In this document: positions 18,317 to 27,041 of the stretch, piece by piece
Numbering within the stretch: the stretch's first letter is position 1
Layout of the letters: every line of letters starts with the position of its first letter
From: Candidatus Saccharimonadota bacterium
GTDB taxonomy: Bacteria > Patescibacteriota > Saccharimonadia > Saccharimonadales > OFTM59
NCBI GenBank assembly: GCA_029260855.1
Contig: JAJDCK010000003.1
Location: 1-37,918, forward strand
Direction of reading: 5' to 3'
Length of the DNA: 37,918 nucleotides
Made by a program: the position numbers and the translations under genes
The notes under the pieces: model-generated
Database searches by the model: none
What the model saw: only the letters and a program-made list of their open reading frames with translations
What the model was told of the DNA's origin: nothing

Positions 18317-18560
18317 GATTATTATAACCCATGTCCTTATATTAAAAACCGGTCAGTTAAACTTGTGGAATTAACAACGCATTGACAGGAGTAGCAATCA
18401 GGTGTTACTCTTGTCCGGTATAACAACAAAAATGTTAAGTTTGGTGTCCGTGCAGGTCAATCCCAGAACATTGTTAACAGGGGTAGAAACCGCAGTTCAC
18501 CAAGTGTTATCTTTTTAGCGTTTAATTCACAAGGTCATATTTAAAGGTATTAAGGAAAGC
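18317..18560 (+). promoter_or_regulatory. Intergenic region and leader before rplC
   Basis: This 244-base gap must hold the promoter of the long rplC-to-rplO run. A perfect TTGACA at 18382-18387 is the best -35; its 18-bp-spaced partner TACTCT is poor. TATAAC at 18419-18424 is a better -10 but has no matching -35. No S10-leader-type attenuator was recognised. The minus-strand gene's -10 lies at its left edge. Confidence 0.3.
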
Positions 18561-19172
18561 ATGAAAGCACTAATTACTAAGAAGGTCGGCATGACAAGCA
18601 CCATCTCAGAAGATGGGGGCGCTGTTGCTGTAACGCTGCTTTCTGCAAGCCCTAATGTCGTAACACAGGTTAAGACCCTTGATACGGATGGCTACACAGC
18701 CGTACAGGTAGGTACGGGTGAATCTAAACTAAACAAGGCTGAGACTGGTCATTTTGTGAAGTCCAAGATCAGTCCGAGCGTTGTGCGAGAATTCCGTGTT
18801 CCGGAAGTCACAGAAGACCTCCAAGTTGGCGAAAAGCTTACTGCAGAGGTCTTTTCAGTTGGAGATATAGTTAATGTTACCGGTATCAGCAAGGGTAAGG
18901 GCTGGGCGGGGACCATTAAGCGTCATAACTTTCACCGAGGTCGCAAGACCCACGGTGGTGGCAGTTATCGACGGCCCGGTTCTATCGGCTCAATGTACCC
19001 TCAGAAAATTTTTAAAGGCAAAAAGATGGCAGGCCAGATGGGCCACGAACAAGTGACAGTTCAGAACCTAAAAGTAGCTATTGTCGACATGGAGCTTGGC
19101 GTTATCGGTGTTATAGGAGCCGTACCCGGACCTCGTAAAGGGGTAGTTTTAATTAAAGGGGCAGAAAAATAA
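18561..19172 (+). CDS. rplC: 50S ribosomal protein uL3
   Basis: A 203-residue uL3, which binds 23S rRNA and reaches towards the peptidyl-transferase centre. It shows the family MKALITKKVGMT start, the central KGKGWAGTIKRHNF and RRPGSIGS segments, and GQMGHEQVTVQNL near the C-terminus. ATG 18561 follows AAGGAA closely. It is the first gene of the interrupted S10 operon and overlaps rplD by one base (TAATG). Confidence 0.96.
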   Translation: MKALITKKVGMTSTISEDGGAVAVTLLSASPNVVTQVKTLDTDGYTAVQVGTGESKLNKAETGHFVKSKISPSVVREFRVPEVTEDLQVGEKLTAEVFSVGDIVNVTGISKGKGWAGTIKRHNFHRGRKTHGGGSYRRPGSIGSMYPQKIFKGKKMAGQMGHEQVTVQNLKVAIVDMELGVIGVIGAVPGPRKGVVLIKGAEK

Positions 19173-19834
19173 TGGCAGTTTCAACATTTACTGCTACTGG
19201 CAATAAAGCTACGACAGCTGCCAAATTAGATAAATCAATCTTTGGTTTGAGCGTTAACAATCACGATCTACTAAAACAGGCCTATGTTGCTTACCTCGCT
19301 AACGGGCGGCGCAATCTTGCTAAAACAAAAACTCGCGGTGAGGTCATCGGTAGCAATATCAAGCCTTGGCGCCAAAAAGGCACAGGACGCGCTCGTTTTG
19401 GTTCGCGCTATAACCCTATTTGGCGAGGTGGTGGTATTACCTTTGGTCCCACGGGAGAAGAGAACTATAGTCACAAATTAAACGTTAAGGCTAAGCGCCA
19501 AGCTACTCGCCAGGCTTTAAGTATTGCTAACCAAGATAACAAGATATGCGTAGTTGAAAAATTTGATCCAAAAGACGGTAAAACATCTTCTGTCGTAAAA
19601 CTTCTTGCTAAGATTACCGCAACCGGAAACGTCTTAATAGTAGTTGAAGACAAGACAGACAATATCAGGCGATCTACAAGCAATCTCTCTAGTGTTATAG
19701 TCGTTCAAGCGAAGTACGTTAACGTCTATGACGTGATAAATGCAGATATGGTGGTTATCACTCAAAAGGCTCTAGACGTGATGAACACATGGTTGGGTGA
19801 GACCGAACCAGCGAAAATTGAGGGAGCAAAATAA
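19172..19834 (+). CDS. rplD: 50S ribosomal protein uL4
   Basis: A 220-residue uL4 with an extended loop lining the exit tunnel, including [15 protein letters not shown] and the [12 protein letters not shown] segment, where macrolide-resistance changes occur in other bacteria. In E. coli uL4 represses its own operon through the S10 leader; with rpsJ separated here, that circuit would have to act on the rplC leader if it exists. One-base overlaps with rplC and rplW. Confidence 0.95.
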   Translation: MAVSTFTATGNKATTAAKLDKSIFGLSVNNHDLLKQAYVAYLANGRRNLAKTKTRGEVIGSNIKPWRQKGTGRARFGSRYNPIWRGGGITFGPTGEENYSHKLNVKAKRQATRQALSIANQDNKICVVEKFDPKDGKTSSVVKLLAKITATGNVLIVVEDKTDNIRRSTSNLSSVIVVQAKYVNVYDVINADMVVITQKALDVMNTWLGETEPAKIEGAK

Positions 19835-20202
19835 TGGACATGAGCATGCTACTCAAACCCCGCATGAGCGAAAAGGCATATGCCGGATCACAAACTGGTG
19901 GCGTATATGTGTTTATGGTACCTCAAAGTGCAAATAAGCATTCTATTGCAAGCGCGGTTACTACCCAATTTAAAGTAACCGTAACTAATGTAAATGTAGT
20001 TAACCAAGCCGGTAAAGCAAAACGTACTGTACGAAAAGGTGGTCGCGCAATCGCTGGACGTACAGCTGATCAGAAGAAAGCGTATGTAACCTTGAAGTCA
20101 GGCGACACAATTCCTGTATTTGCTGCGGTTGAAGAAGCAGAGCAGAAATCAGAAAAGATGGAACAGGTTGCTGCTAAAGCTGCCAAGAAAGGGAAGAAAT
20201 AA
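19834..20202 (+). CDS. rplW: 50S ribosomal protein uL23
   Basis: A 122-residue uL23, located at the tunnel exit and the docking site for trigger factor. The core has LLKPRMSEKAY, the VTNVNVVNQAGKAKR loop and GRTADQKKAYVTLK. A Lys/Glu/Ala-rich tail of about 20 residues extends the usual C-terminus. It overlaps both neighbours by one base, so translation is likely coupled to rplD and rplB. Confidence 0.95.
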   Translation: MDMSMLLKPRMSEKAYAGSQTGGVYVFMVPQSANKHSIASAVTTQFKVTVTNVNVVNQAGKAKRTVRKGGRAIAGRTADQKKAYVTLKSGDTIPVFAAVEEAEQKSEKMEQVAAKAAKKGKK

Positions 20203-21056
20203 TGGCTATTCGCATCCATAACCCTACTACTCCTGGCGAACGCGGCATGACAAGCGCGGACTTCAAGGAAGTTACCAGCAAACGGCCATTAAAGTCGTTA
20301 ATCAGCATCAAGCAAAAGCGCAGCGGCCGCAACAACCAGGGTCGGATCACGACCCGTCATCGTGGTGGAGGCACTCGTAAGTTCTATCGGCATGTTAATT
20401 TCAACCTGCCAGTTGGTATGGAAACTGTTATTGAACAGATTGAATACGACCCTAACCGCAGCGCCCGTATAGCCCGTATTAAAGACCAAACTGGTCATTA
20501 CCATTACATTTTAGCTGCTAACGGTATGAAAATTGGACAAAAAATAACAGTTGGCGAAGAAGTCGCAATTGAAACTGGCAACCGTTTGCCACTAAAGAAT
20601 ATTCCTGTTGGCAGCACAATTCATGGTATCGAACTACAACCAGGTAAAGGCGCCCAGCTAGTAAGATCTGCCGGTAATGGTGCTCAACTTATGGCCAAAG
20701 AAGGCCAATATGCACAAGTTAACTTGCCAAGTGGCGAGGTACGATTAGTGAGCGTTGATTGTATGGCCAGCATTGGTGTGCTTGGTAACGAGCAGCATCA
20801 GAATATTAAAGTTGGTAAGGCTGGCCGTAAACGCCACATGGGTATTCGCCCAGGTGTTCGTGGAGTTGTGATGAACGCAGCCGATCACCCTCATGGTGGT
20901 GGTGATGGTGGACGTCATGGTGTTGGTGGTGGTAAGACTCATGGCGCCGCACCGCGTACGCCATGGGGTCAGAAGACACTTGGCTACAAGACACGCCGGC
21001 GTAAGAGTACAAGTCAATTTATCGTAAGAAGCCGCCACGCGGCGAAGAGGAAATAA
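20202..21056 (+). CDS. rplB: 50S ribosomal protein uL2
   Basis: A 284-residue uL2, essential for subunit association and peptidyl-transferase centre assembly. RNA-binding motifs include [16 protein letters not shown] near residue 45 and [13 protein letters not shown] near residue 228, which carries the conserved histidine. The C-terminus is rich in basic residues. A one-base overlap with rplW and a two-base gap to rpsS place it firmly in the operon. Length is slightly above the usual size. Confidence 0.97.
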   Translation: MAIRIHNPTTPGERGMTSADFKEVTSKRPLKSLISIKQKRSGRNNQGRITTRHRGGGTRKFYRHVNFNLPVGMETVIEQIEYDPNRSARIARIKDQTGHYHYILAANGMKIGQKITVGEEVAIETGNRLPLKNIPVGSTIHGIELQPGKGAQLVRSAGNGAQLMAKEGQYAQVNLPSGEVRLVSVDCMASIGVLGNEQHQNIKVGKAGRKRHMGIRPGVRGVVMNAADHPHGGGDGGRHGVGGGKTHGAAPRTPWGQKTLGYKTRRRKSTSQFIVRSRHAAKRK

Positions 21057-21058
21057 TA

Positions 21059-21331
21059 ATGAGCCGATCACTTAAAAAAGGGCCGTTTATTGACCCTAAG
21101 CTTGCAAAGAAAGTCGCGGCTCTTGGCAATGAGGACCGTACTATTATTAAAACGTGGGCTCGCGCCTGTACGATTCCACCAGAGTTCGTAGGCCGTACGA
21201 TTGCTGTACATAACGGCAAGGTTCATGTACCTGTGTTTGTTACCGAAAATATGGTTGGACATAAGCTTGGTGAATTCAGCCCTACACGTAGGTTCCGCCG
21301 TCACGGTGGTAAGTTAGCGAAGGGAGCTTAG
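21059..21331 (+). CDS. rpsS: 30S ribosomal protein uS19
   Basis: A 90-residue uS19 of the 30S head, forming the intersubunit bridge with uS13. The family start [12 protein letters not shown] and the core [23 protein letters not shown] pattern are present, with [12 protein letters not shown] at the end. Length is normal. It begins two bases after the rplB stop and three bases before rplV, in conserved order. Confidence 0.97.
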   Translation: MSRSLKKGPFIDPKLAKKVAALGNEDRTIIKTWARACTIPPEFVGRTIAVHNGKVHVPVFVTENMVGHKLGEFSPTRRFRRHGGKLAKGA

Positions 21332-21334
21332 ACC

Positions 21335-21718
21335 ATGGCTGTTACAGCATTAGCTAAAGGCGTTCGTATTAGTCCACGCAAAGTCAGCGCTGTCGCAGCG
21401 CTTATCCGTGGTCGCACAGTTAGTGATGCGCTTATTATCTTGAGTCACACCCCACGCCGCTCGGCCGTTGCGGTTCGAAAAGTTGTTGAGTCTGCCAAGG
21501 CAAACGCCGACCACAACCATAATTACAAATCAGACACATTACAGATTGTTCAAATTAGTGTTACGCCCGGTCCAAGCCTAAAGCGCTTTCGCCCGGTATC
21601 AAGAGGTATGGCCCACCCATTCCAGCACCGTACAGCACACATTCGTGTTGTAGTTGAAGGTGAACAGCGCGCTTCAAAAAAGCCAGTAGTTAAAGAAGAC
21701 TTAAAGGAGACCAAATAA
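21335..21718 (+). CDS. rplV: 50S ribosomal protein uL22
   Basis: A 127-residue uL22 whose beta-hairpin lines the exit tunnel. The helical core contains VRISPRKVSAVAALIRG and NADHNH, and the hairpin reads PGPSLKRFRPVSRGMAHP, where macrolide-resistance insertions arise elsewhere. A lysine-rich tail of about 15 residues extends the family length of roughly 110. It overlaps rpsC by one base. Confidence 0.96.
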   Translation: MAVTALAKGVRISPRKVSAVAALIRGRTVSDALIILSHTPRRSAVAVRKVVESAKANADHNHNYKSDTLQIVQISVTPGPSLKRFRPVSRGMAHPFQHRTAHIRVVVEGEQRASKKPVVKEDLKETK

Positions 21719-22350
21719 TGGGTCAAAAAGTTAATCCAATAAGTATGCGCTTGCAGGTCAATAAGGACTGGCGAAGTAAATGGTTTGCAAATAAGCGCGA
21801 TTATGCGAAACTTCTTGGTCAAGATTTGGCTGTTCGCCGCTACATAACCGACAAGCTTGGTTCAAGAGCAAGTATCAACAAAGTTGATATTGAGCGGTCA
21901 CCCAACCTCGTGTCAGTTACTATCACGACCGCTAAGGCAGGTGTGGTTATAGGTCGTGGCGGCGCAGGTGTACAGGAGCTAAAAGAGGCCGTAGAGAAAA
22001 TCTTTGGTATTCCTGCCCGCGTAAATATTGAAGAGGTAAAAAAACCAGAGCTTTACGCCAAGCTCGTAGCAGAAAACATAGCTCATCAGCTGGAGAGACG
22101 CATATCGTTTAGGAGAGCTATGAAATCAAGCGCAGCAGCTACTATGCGCGCAGGCGCTAAAGGTGTTCGCGTTGAAATAGCTGGCCGGCTAGGCGGAGCA
22201 GAAATGTCGCGGCGCGAAAAAGAAGTCCAAGGGAGCGTACCCCTACATACTATTCGAGCAGATATTGACTTCCACCACGCAAAAGCCAGATACCCTGGCT
22301 CTGGCATTATTGGTGTAAAAGTGTGGATTTATAAAGGGGAAGTCTCATGA
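21718..22350 (+). CDS. rpsC: 30S ribosomal protein uS3
   Basis: A 210-residue uS3 at the mRNA entry channel. The type II KH domain shows the GxxG loop in VVIGRGGAGVQEL (about residue 80), and the C-terminal domain has RAGAKGVRVEIAGRLGGAEMSR. It ends soon after the core fold at GVKVWIYKGEVS, so it lacks the longer C-terminal tail of E. coli uS3. A 91-base gap follows before rplP, the longest inside this part of the operon. Confidence 0.96.
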   Translation: MGQKVNPISMRLQVNKDWRSKWFANKRDYAKLLGQDLAVRRYITDKLGSRASINKVDIERSPNLVSVTITTAKAGVVIGRGGAGVQELKEAVEKIFGIPARVNIEEVKKPELYAKLVAENIAHQLERRISFRRAMKSSAAATMRAGAKGVRVEIAGRLGGAEMSRREKEVQGSVPLHTIRADIDFHHAKARYPGSGIIGVKVWIYKGEVS

Positions 22351-22441
22351 TCTTGTCATTGTACTTACCATACCCCAACCACATGTCGCGCAATTTGATT
22401 AACGGTAGCTGTAGGCCGGTAAATATTATCGGAGGTAGCAT

Positions 22442-22855
22442 ATGTTAATGCCCAATCGCACCAAGTACCGCAAGGTACGAAAAGGGAAAATTCGCGGTGA
22501 TGCAACCACTGGCAACGAAATTGCCTTTGGTGACTATGCACTGCAGTCACTAGGCATGGATCGTATTACTTCACGACAAATCGAATCAGCTCGCCAGGCA
22601 ATGACGCGTTACATCAAAAGAGGTGGAAAGATATGGATTCGCATATTCCCTCACACACCTGTCACCCGCAAACCTCAAGACGTTAAGATGGGTAGCGGCA
22701 AAGGGAATCCTGAGTTTTTTGTTGCTAAGGTACGCCCCGGGACTGTCTTGTTTGAAATGCAAGGTGTTAGTGAAGAGGTAGCCCGTGAAGCTATGCGACT
22801 CGCTGGGCATAAACTACCTATCAAGACACGGTTCTTGACGAAAGACGAGGTATGA
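22442..22855 (+). CDS. rplP: 50S ribosomal protein uL16
   Basis: A 137-residue uL16 near the A-site tRNA. It opens [15 protein letters not shown] and carries MGSGKG in the central loop. The arginine hydroxylated by YcfD/RoxA in E. coli (Arg81) is Lys82 here (VKMGSGKG). ATG 22442 sits behind a strong SD, GGAGGT at 22431-22436. The 91-base upstream gap shows TAAATA-like AT sequence but no promoter I would assert. Confidence 0.96.
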   Translation: MLMPNRTKYRKVRKGKIRGDATTGNEIAFGDYALQSLGMDRITSRQIESARQAMTRYIKRGGKIWIRIFPHTPVTRKPQDVKMGSGKGNPEFFVAKVRPGTVLFEMQGVSEEVAREAMRLAGHKLPIKTRFLTKDEV

Positions 22856-22860
22856 TTATT

Positions 22861-23061
22861 ATGAAAATAACTGACATCCGCAAGAAATCTACTAGCGAGC
22901 TTACAAGCGAGAGCACTAAGCTGCGCGAAGAAATCGTAGAGATGCGAAGACGTCTACACACTGGTGAAAGCCAAAATGTACGTGTTATCCGTAACAAACG
23001 CAAAGATCTCGCAAGGATGCTGACCGTACTCAGCGAACAATTAGCAAAGGAAAATATCTAA
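22861..23061 (+). CDS. rpmC: 50S ribosomal protein uL29
   Basis: A 66-residue uL29, an antiparallel helical hairpin at the tunnel exit beside uL23. It begins MKITDIRKKS and contains the conserved basic stretch RVIRNKRKDLARMLTVL. I prefer ATG 22861 to 22852: GAGG at 22847-22850 is ten bases from it but only one from the earlier ATG, which overlaps the rplP stop. It overlaps rpsQ by one base. Confidence 0.94.
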   Translation: MKITDIRKKSTSELTSESTKLREEIVEMRRRLHTGESQNVRVIRNKRKDLARMLTVLSEQLAKENI

Positions 23062-23372
23062 TGGCAAAATCACTTATTGGTATCGTGGCATCAGACAAGA
23101 CGGATAAAACCATTGTCGTGACTGTTCACACCCATAAAACTCATCCAATTTACAAGAAGCAATATCCTGCAAGCAAGAATTTTATGGCTCACGACGAAAA
23201 TAACGAGGCCAAGATTGGCGATAAAGTCCTCATTGTGGAGACAAAGCCGTTAAGTGCACGCAAGCGTCACACACTCAAACAGATTGTGATTAAGGCAACC
23301 ATAGCGCATGACCAAACCGTAGAAGCAATTACAGCCGAACCTAATGACTCTAAGCCAGAGGTAAAAAAATGA
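23061..23372 (+). CDS. rpsQ: 30S ribosomal protein uS17
   Basis: A 103-residue uS17, an OB-fold primary 16S rRNA-binding protein. It shows [16 protein letters not shown], the HP-x-YKK segment and the conserved [11 protein letters not shown] loop. A tail of about 20 residues with Glu/Lys extends beyond the usual 80-85 residues. It overlaps rplN by four bases (ATGA), indicating coupling. Confidence 0.95.
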   Translation: MAKSLIGIVASDKTDKTIVVTVHTHKTHPIYKKQYPASKNFMAHDENNEAKIGDKVLIVETKPLSARKRHTLKQIVIKATIAHDQTVEAITAEPNDSKPEVKK

Positions 23373-23737
23373 TTCAGCAGGAATCACGACTATTAGTATG
23401 TGATAATTCAGGGGCTAAGGAAATACTCTGTATCCGAGTGCTTGGTGGTACGAGGCGCCGTTACGCGCGTGTTGGTGACACTATCGTTGCAACAGTTAAG
23501 GAAGCAAACCCTGCCGGCGGAGTCAAGAAGAAGTCTGTTGTTAAGGCTGTAGTAGTTCGTACACGAAACGTAATTCAGCGTAAAGACGGTTCAACTATCC
23601 GTTTCGATGACAATGCTGCGGTTATACTAGCTGACGACAACATGCCACGCGGGACGCGCATCTTCGGGCCAGTGCCAAGAGAGTTACGCGACCAGGGATA
23701 TAGTAAGATTATCAGTCTCGCACCGGAGGTACTGTAA
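23369..23737 (+). CDS. rplN: 50S ribosomal protein uL14
   Basis: A 122-residue uL14 of the large-subunit interface. The sequence runs [18 protein letters not shown], then [22 protein letters not shown], with [17 protein letters not shown] at the C-terminus. Length and order are standard. It is linked by a 4-base overlap to rpsQ and a 1-base overlap to rplX. Confidence 0.97.
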   Translation: MIQQESRLLVCDNSGAKEILCIRVLGGTRRRYARVGDTIVATVKEANPAGGVKKKSVVKAVVVRTRNVIQRKDGSTIRFDDNAAVILADDNMPRGTRIFGPVPRELRDQGYSKIISLAPEVL

Positions 23738-24063
23738 TGAGTATTTTCAAAATTCGTCTTAAAAAAGGTGACACCGTCGTGGTTCGCTCAGGCAAATACA
23801 AGGGCAAGACAGGTAAGGTTTTAGCTACACACCCTTCTGAGAACAAGGTTACTGTAGAGAATGTCAATCTATACAAGAAACACGTTAAGCCGAACCGACA
23901 ACACCCTCAAGGCGGCATCATAGAGATGACCCGCCCAATCGACGTCAGCAAGGTTGGCATACTGGACCCTACCTCCAAGATGGCTTCTAGGATAGGTTTT
24001 AAAATTGATAAAGAAGGCAAGAAGATACGAGTATTTAAGCGCGGTGGAAAGGACATTAAGTGA
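23737..24063 (+). CDS. rplX: 50S ribosomal protein uL24
   Basis: A 108-residue uL24, an assembly initiator at the 5' part of 23S rRNA. The KOW motif is evident (KKGDTVVVRSGKYKGKTGKV), followed by VENVNLYKKHVKP and a GGIIEMTRPID loop. Length is normal. It is coupled to rplN by a one-base overlap, and its stop abuts the rplE start. Confidence 0.96.
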   Translation: MSIFKIRLKKGDTVVVRSGKYKGKTGKVLATHPSENKVTVENVNLYKKHVKPNRQHPQGGIIEMTRPIDVSKVGILDPTSKMASRIGFKIDKEGKKIRVFKRGGKDIK

Positions 24064-24671
24064 TGGCTACTCCCACGAAAGTTAAACTAGCATCTGCCCC
24101 CATAAGGCTAAAAGAGCTGTATAACAGCACCTACGCGCCAGAGCTTGTCAAAGAGCTAGGGCTACAGAATGTGAGCCAAGTGCCAAAACTTGAAAAAATA
24201 GTCCTAAATATCGGGCTCGGGCGAGCTAAAGACGATAAGCGAGCTTTTGAGGTTGCTCACAATACATTGCGTAAAGTAACCGGTCAACAGCCTGTTGAAA
24301 CATTTGCCAAGCAATCCATCGCTGGCTTCAAACTACGTGAAGGCAACAAGATAGGGTTGAAAGTAACTCTGAGAGACACCCGTATGTATGAGTTCATGGA
24401 CAGGCTCATAAATGTTGTTCTCCCGCGCTTACGCGACTTCCACGGCCTAAACTCAAAAGCTTTTGATAAGTCTGGTAATTTCAGCATAGGGCTAAACGAC
24501 CAGTCAGTATTTCCTGAGCTGACATTTGACGAAACCACACTCACACATGGCTTGCAAGCGATATTTGTAGTCCGTAACGAAGACAAAGCGCACTCCCGAG
24601 CATTACTCGAGAAATTTGGAATGCCATTTGAGAAGCCAGCAAAAGTAGCAGATAAGGAAGGTAAGCAGTAA
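24063..24671 (+). CDS. rplE: 50S ribosomal protein uL5
   Basis: A 202-residue uL5, which binds 5S rRNA and contacts P-site tRNA. The core is recognised from [33 protein letters not shown], the RDFHGLN segment and [18 protein letters not shown] 24063 follows AAGGA (24049-24053) with nine bases between, better than the track's GTG at 24060. An N-terminal stretch of about 20 residues is longer than in E. coli. Confidence 0.96.
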   Translation: MATPTKVKLASAPIRLKELYNSTYAPELVKELGLQNVSQVPKLEKIVLNIGLGRAKDDKRAFEVAHNTLRKVTGQQPVETFAKQSIAGFKLREGNKIGLKVTLRDTRMYEFMDRLINVVLPRLRDFHGLNSKAFDKSGNFSIGLNDQSVFPELTFDETTLTHGLQAIFVVRNEDKAHSRALLEKFGMPFEKPAKVADKEGKQ

Positions 24672-24940
24672 TGGCAAGAAAATCTAACATAGCACGCGAC
24701 CTTAAAAGGCAGAAGATGATAGATAATACACGCGCAAAGCGGGCTGAGCTAAAGGGCCTAGGCGACAGAGAAGGCTTGCACAAGCTACCCCGCAATTCGT
24801 CGCCAACTCGCTGGAAGAATCGCTGTACTGAAACAGGACGACCACGTGGCTATATGAGACAGTTTGGTTTGAGTCGCATTTCATTCCGAGAACACGCAAG
24901 CAAGGGAGAGATTCCTGGCATAACGAAGTCAAGCTGGTAA
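24671..24940 (+). CDS. rpsN: 30S ribosomal protein uS14, zinc-free form
   Basis: An 89-residue uS14 of the longer, cysteine-free class: it lacks the two CxxC pairs of the 61-residue zinc-binding form and has a single Cys in the [20 protein letters not shown] signature. It binds late in 30S head assembly. It overlaps rplE by one base. A 122-base AT-rich gap follows before rpsH. Confidence 0.95.
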   Translation: MARKSNIARDLKRQKMIDNTRAKRAELKGLGDREGLHKLPRNSSPTRWKNRCTETGRPRGYMRQFGLSRISFREHASKGEIPGITKSSW

Positions 24941-25035
24941 AAGATAATGACTAATTTTACATTTTTTCTTTCATATTTTTCAGACAGTAGAATTTTACAT
25001 CTACACATTATTAGAGTTTTTTGTGGTCAATCAAT

Positions 25036-25065
25036 GATAAATACCTCTGAAGGAGGTGCATAGTG
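25036..25065 (+). promoter_or_regulatory. rpsH leader element with SD-sequestering hairpin
   Basis: GATAAATACCTCTGAAGG leads directly into the ribosome site AAGGAGGTG. ACCTC (25043-25047) can pair with GAGGT (25053-25057) around a 5-nt loop, masking the SD. A near copy of this 30-nt block sits at the same distance before rpsE. The gap upstream also has a possible -10 TAGAAT (24988-24993). An autoregulatory role is inference. Confidence 0.45.
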
Positions 25066-25464
25066 TCAACAGTAACAACCGATCCAATAGCAGATATGCT
25101 AGCTCGTATTCGCAATGCCGTTGCGGTTAATAAAACCGAGGTCGTGCTTCCGCACTCCAAGGTAAAAGAATCTATAGCCAAACTACTCAAAGATAATCGC
25201 TACATTGATGGTGTTTCGGTAACAGATGTAAGTATTGGCAAAAGCCTTAAGCTGGTGTTAAACACCGAAGACGCATCGTCAAGAATTACTGAAATCGTAC
25301 GCTTGAGCAAGCCGGGACGTCGACAGTACACTGGTTCTGACAAGATCCCAATTGTCAAACGCGGCCGTGGCGTAGTTATAATATCAACGAGCAGGGGCAT
25401 GATGACTGGTAGCGATGCCAAGAAGCAGCACCTTGGTGGCGAATTAATTTGTAGAGTTTATTAA
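25063..25464 (+). CDS. rpsH: 30S ribosomal protein uS8
   Basis: A 133-residue uS8, a primary 16S rRNA binder and, in E. coli, the translational repressor of the spc operon. It starts with GTG 25063 behind a strong SD, AAGGAGGTG; the product reads STVTTDPIADMLARIRNA. The C-terminal signature GVVIISTSRGMMTGSDAK and final GGELICRVY are complete. It lies 17 bases before rplF. Confidence 0.96.
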   Translation: MSTVTTDPIADMLARIRNAVAVNKTEVVLPHSKVKESIAKLLKDNRYIDGVSVTDVSIGKSLKLVLNTEDASSRITEIVRLSKPGRRQYTGSDKIPIVKRGRGVVIISTSRGMMTGSDAKKQHLGGELICRVY

Positions 25465-25481
25465 GGAATAAAGGAAATATA

Positions 25482-26021
25482 ATGAGTCGAATAGGAAAAC
25501 TACCAATCGATATACCGAGCGGTGTGACAATCACTGTCGATAATGGAATCGTCAAAGTCACCGGTACCAAAGGCGTACTTGAACAAGTAATACTACCAGG
25601 TATTACCGTCACTCAAGACGAAAATCAAATTATTGTCACCCGGGCCAATGACCAGCCAGACAGTCGTGCAAAGCACGGCCTGATGAGATCACTGATATAC
25701 AATATGGCTATCGGAGTAAGCCAGGGCTTCAGCAAGAAGCTTGAACTTAATGGGGTAGGATACCGTGTAGCCTTGGCCGGAGCTGACCTCCGCTTAAATA
25801 TAGGTCTGTCTCATGATGTGACCTTTAAGGTCCCAACCGGTATCACGGCCAACGTAGAGCAAAACTTGATTACCATAAGTGGCTTTGATAAGCAACAAGT
25901 GGGCCAAGTAGCAGCTGAAATCCGGGCTCTCAAAAAACCTGAACCGTACAAGGGCAAAGGTATCAAATATCAAGACGAACGAATAATCCGCAAGAGCGGT
26001 AAATCAGGTAAGGAAAAGTAG
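25482..26021 (+). CDS. rplF: 50S ribosomal protein uL6
   Basis: A 179-residue uL6 with two related alpha/beta domains, near the factor-binding site. Motifs include MSRIGKLPIDIPSGV, the KLELNGVGYRVA centre and KPEPYKGKGIKYQDE with RKSGKSGK at the C-terminus. AAAGGAAA gives a ribosome site. Length is normal. Order rpsH-rplF-rplR is standard. Confidence 0.97.
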   Translation: MSRIGKLPIDIPSGVTITVDNGIVKVTGTKGVLEQVILPGITVTQDENQIIVTRANDQPDSRAKHGLMRSLIYNMAIGVSQGFSKKLELNGVGYRVALAGADLRLNIGLSHDVTFKVPTGITANVEQNLITISGFDKQQVGQVAAEIRALKKPEPYKGKGIKYQDERIIRKSGKSGKEK

Positions 26022-26029
26022 GTATAGTC

Positions 26030-26386
26030 ATGAATCGCATCGAAAATACATTACATAAATTGGCACGGCGTAAACACCGTGTCCGCGCAACGGTTTCTGG
26101 GACAAGCGAAAGGCCAAGATTAAATGTGTTCGTGAGCAACACACACGTGACAGCTCAGATAATTGACGACACCAAGCATCAGACACTCGCCTACGCTACA
26201 ACCGTTGGTCAAAAGAACCTTCCGCGCACAATGACAGAAAAGGCATCTTGGGTCGGTACAGAGATTGCTAAAAAAGGCAAAGTCCTTAAGCTGAAACAGC
26301 TGGTTTTTGACCGTAATGGCCGGCTGTATCACGGCCGCGTAAAAGCTCTGGCAGACGCTGCTCGAGCGGGAGGAATGGAATTCTAA
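26030..26386 (+). CDS. rplR: 50S ribosomal protein uL18
   Basis: A 118-residue uL18, which binds 5S rRNA with uL5. It shows [21 protein letters not shown], the [10 protein letters not shown] segment and the terminal [23 protein letters not shown]-type motif (AARAGGMEF here). Length is normal. The gap of 76 bases to rpsE contains a candidate promoter and a leader element. Confidence 0.96.
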   Translation: [118 protein letters not shown]

Positions 26387-26412
26387 TGAAGCACCTAACG
26401 ATTACTTATAAT

Positions 26413-26441
26413 TTGATGAGCGTACAATCTAAAACGATAAT
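26413..26441 (+). promoter_or_regulatory. Candidate internal promoter before rpsE
   Basis: TTGATG (26413-26418), a 17-bp spacer and GATAAT (26436-26441). It would start transcription near 26448, so the leader of about 15 nt would begin next to the SD hairpin. Moderate matches only. Confidence 0.4.
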
Positions 26442-26465
26442 TACCTCTGAGGGGAATGTATAATG
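26436..26465 (+). promoter_or_regulatory. rpsE leader element, near copy of the rpsH leader
   Basis: GATAATTACCTCTGAGG aligns without gaps to the rpsH leader (23 of 30 bases identical through the start codon). CCTC and GGGG can pair around a TGA loop, masking the GAGGGGA ribosome site. Its first bases overlap the candidate -10. Confidence 0.45.
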
Positions 26466-27041
26466 GCATACGACGATAAACGAGGCCGCAGAGGCCACGA
26501 CCAGTCAACTGAAGAAAAGCAGTTTGATGAGCGCGTAGTCAATATTGACCGTGTGGCTCGTGTGGTTAAGGGTGGCCGACGCTTCCGCTTTCGTGCTCTT
26601 GTGGTTGTTGGTGATCACAAAGGCAAGATAGGAATCGGCATATCCAAGGGCAGCGACGTTACAACGGCCGTCTCAAAAGCTGTTGAGGTTGCAAAGAAGA
26701 ACTTTGTAAATATTGGAATTATTAAAGGCACACTAGCTCATGAGGCAGAAGCAAAAGTTAGCGGTTCACACATTCTGATCAAGCCAGCAGCGCCTGGTAC
26801 GGGCTTGATTGCAGGTGGTACGGTACGTACCGTACTAGAGGTGACAGGAGTTAGTAATGCACTATCAAAATCTTTAGGCTCATCTAACAAAATCAACACA
26901 GCTTACGCCACGTTAGCTGCATTACAGAGTATTCAGCCGCGTAGTAAGTGGCTGACAGCTCAAGTTGAATCTAAAAAGAGCCGCACAGGTACGGTGGACA
27001 AAAGTACTGTGAAGACCGAGATAGCTGGAGTAAAACAATGA
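26463..27041 (+). CDS. rpsE: 30S ribosomal protein uS5
   Basis: A 192-residue uS5, important for decoding fidelity and mRNA unwinding. The dsRBD-like N-terminal part shows VARVVKGGRRFRFRALVVVGD; the C-terminal domain has the GTGLIAGGTVRTVLEVTGV signature. A charged N-terminal extension and a tail of about 20 residues flank the core. It overlaps rplO by four bases, so no uL30 gene fits between them. Confidence 0.96.
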   Translation: MAYDDKRGRRGHDQSTEEKQFDERVVNIDRVARVVKGGRRFRFRALVVVGDHKGKIGIGISKGSDVTTAVSKAVEVAKKNFVNIGIIKGTLAHEAEAKVSGSHILIKPAAPGTGLIAGGTVRTVLEVTGVSNALSKSLGSSNKINTAYATLAALQSIQPRSKWLTAQVESKKSRTGTVDKSTVKTEIAGVKQ

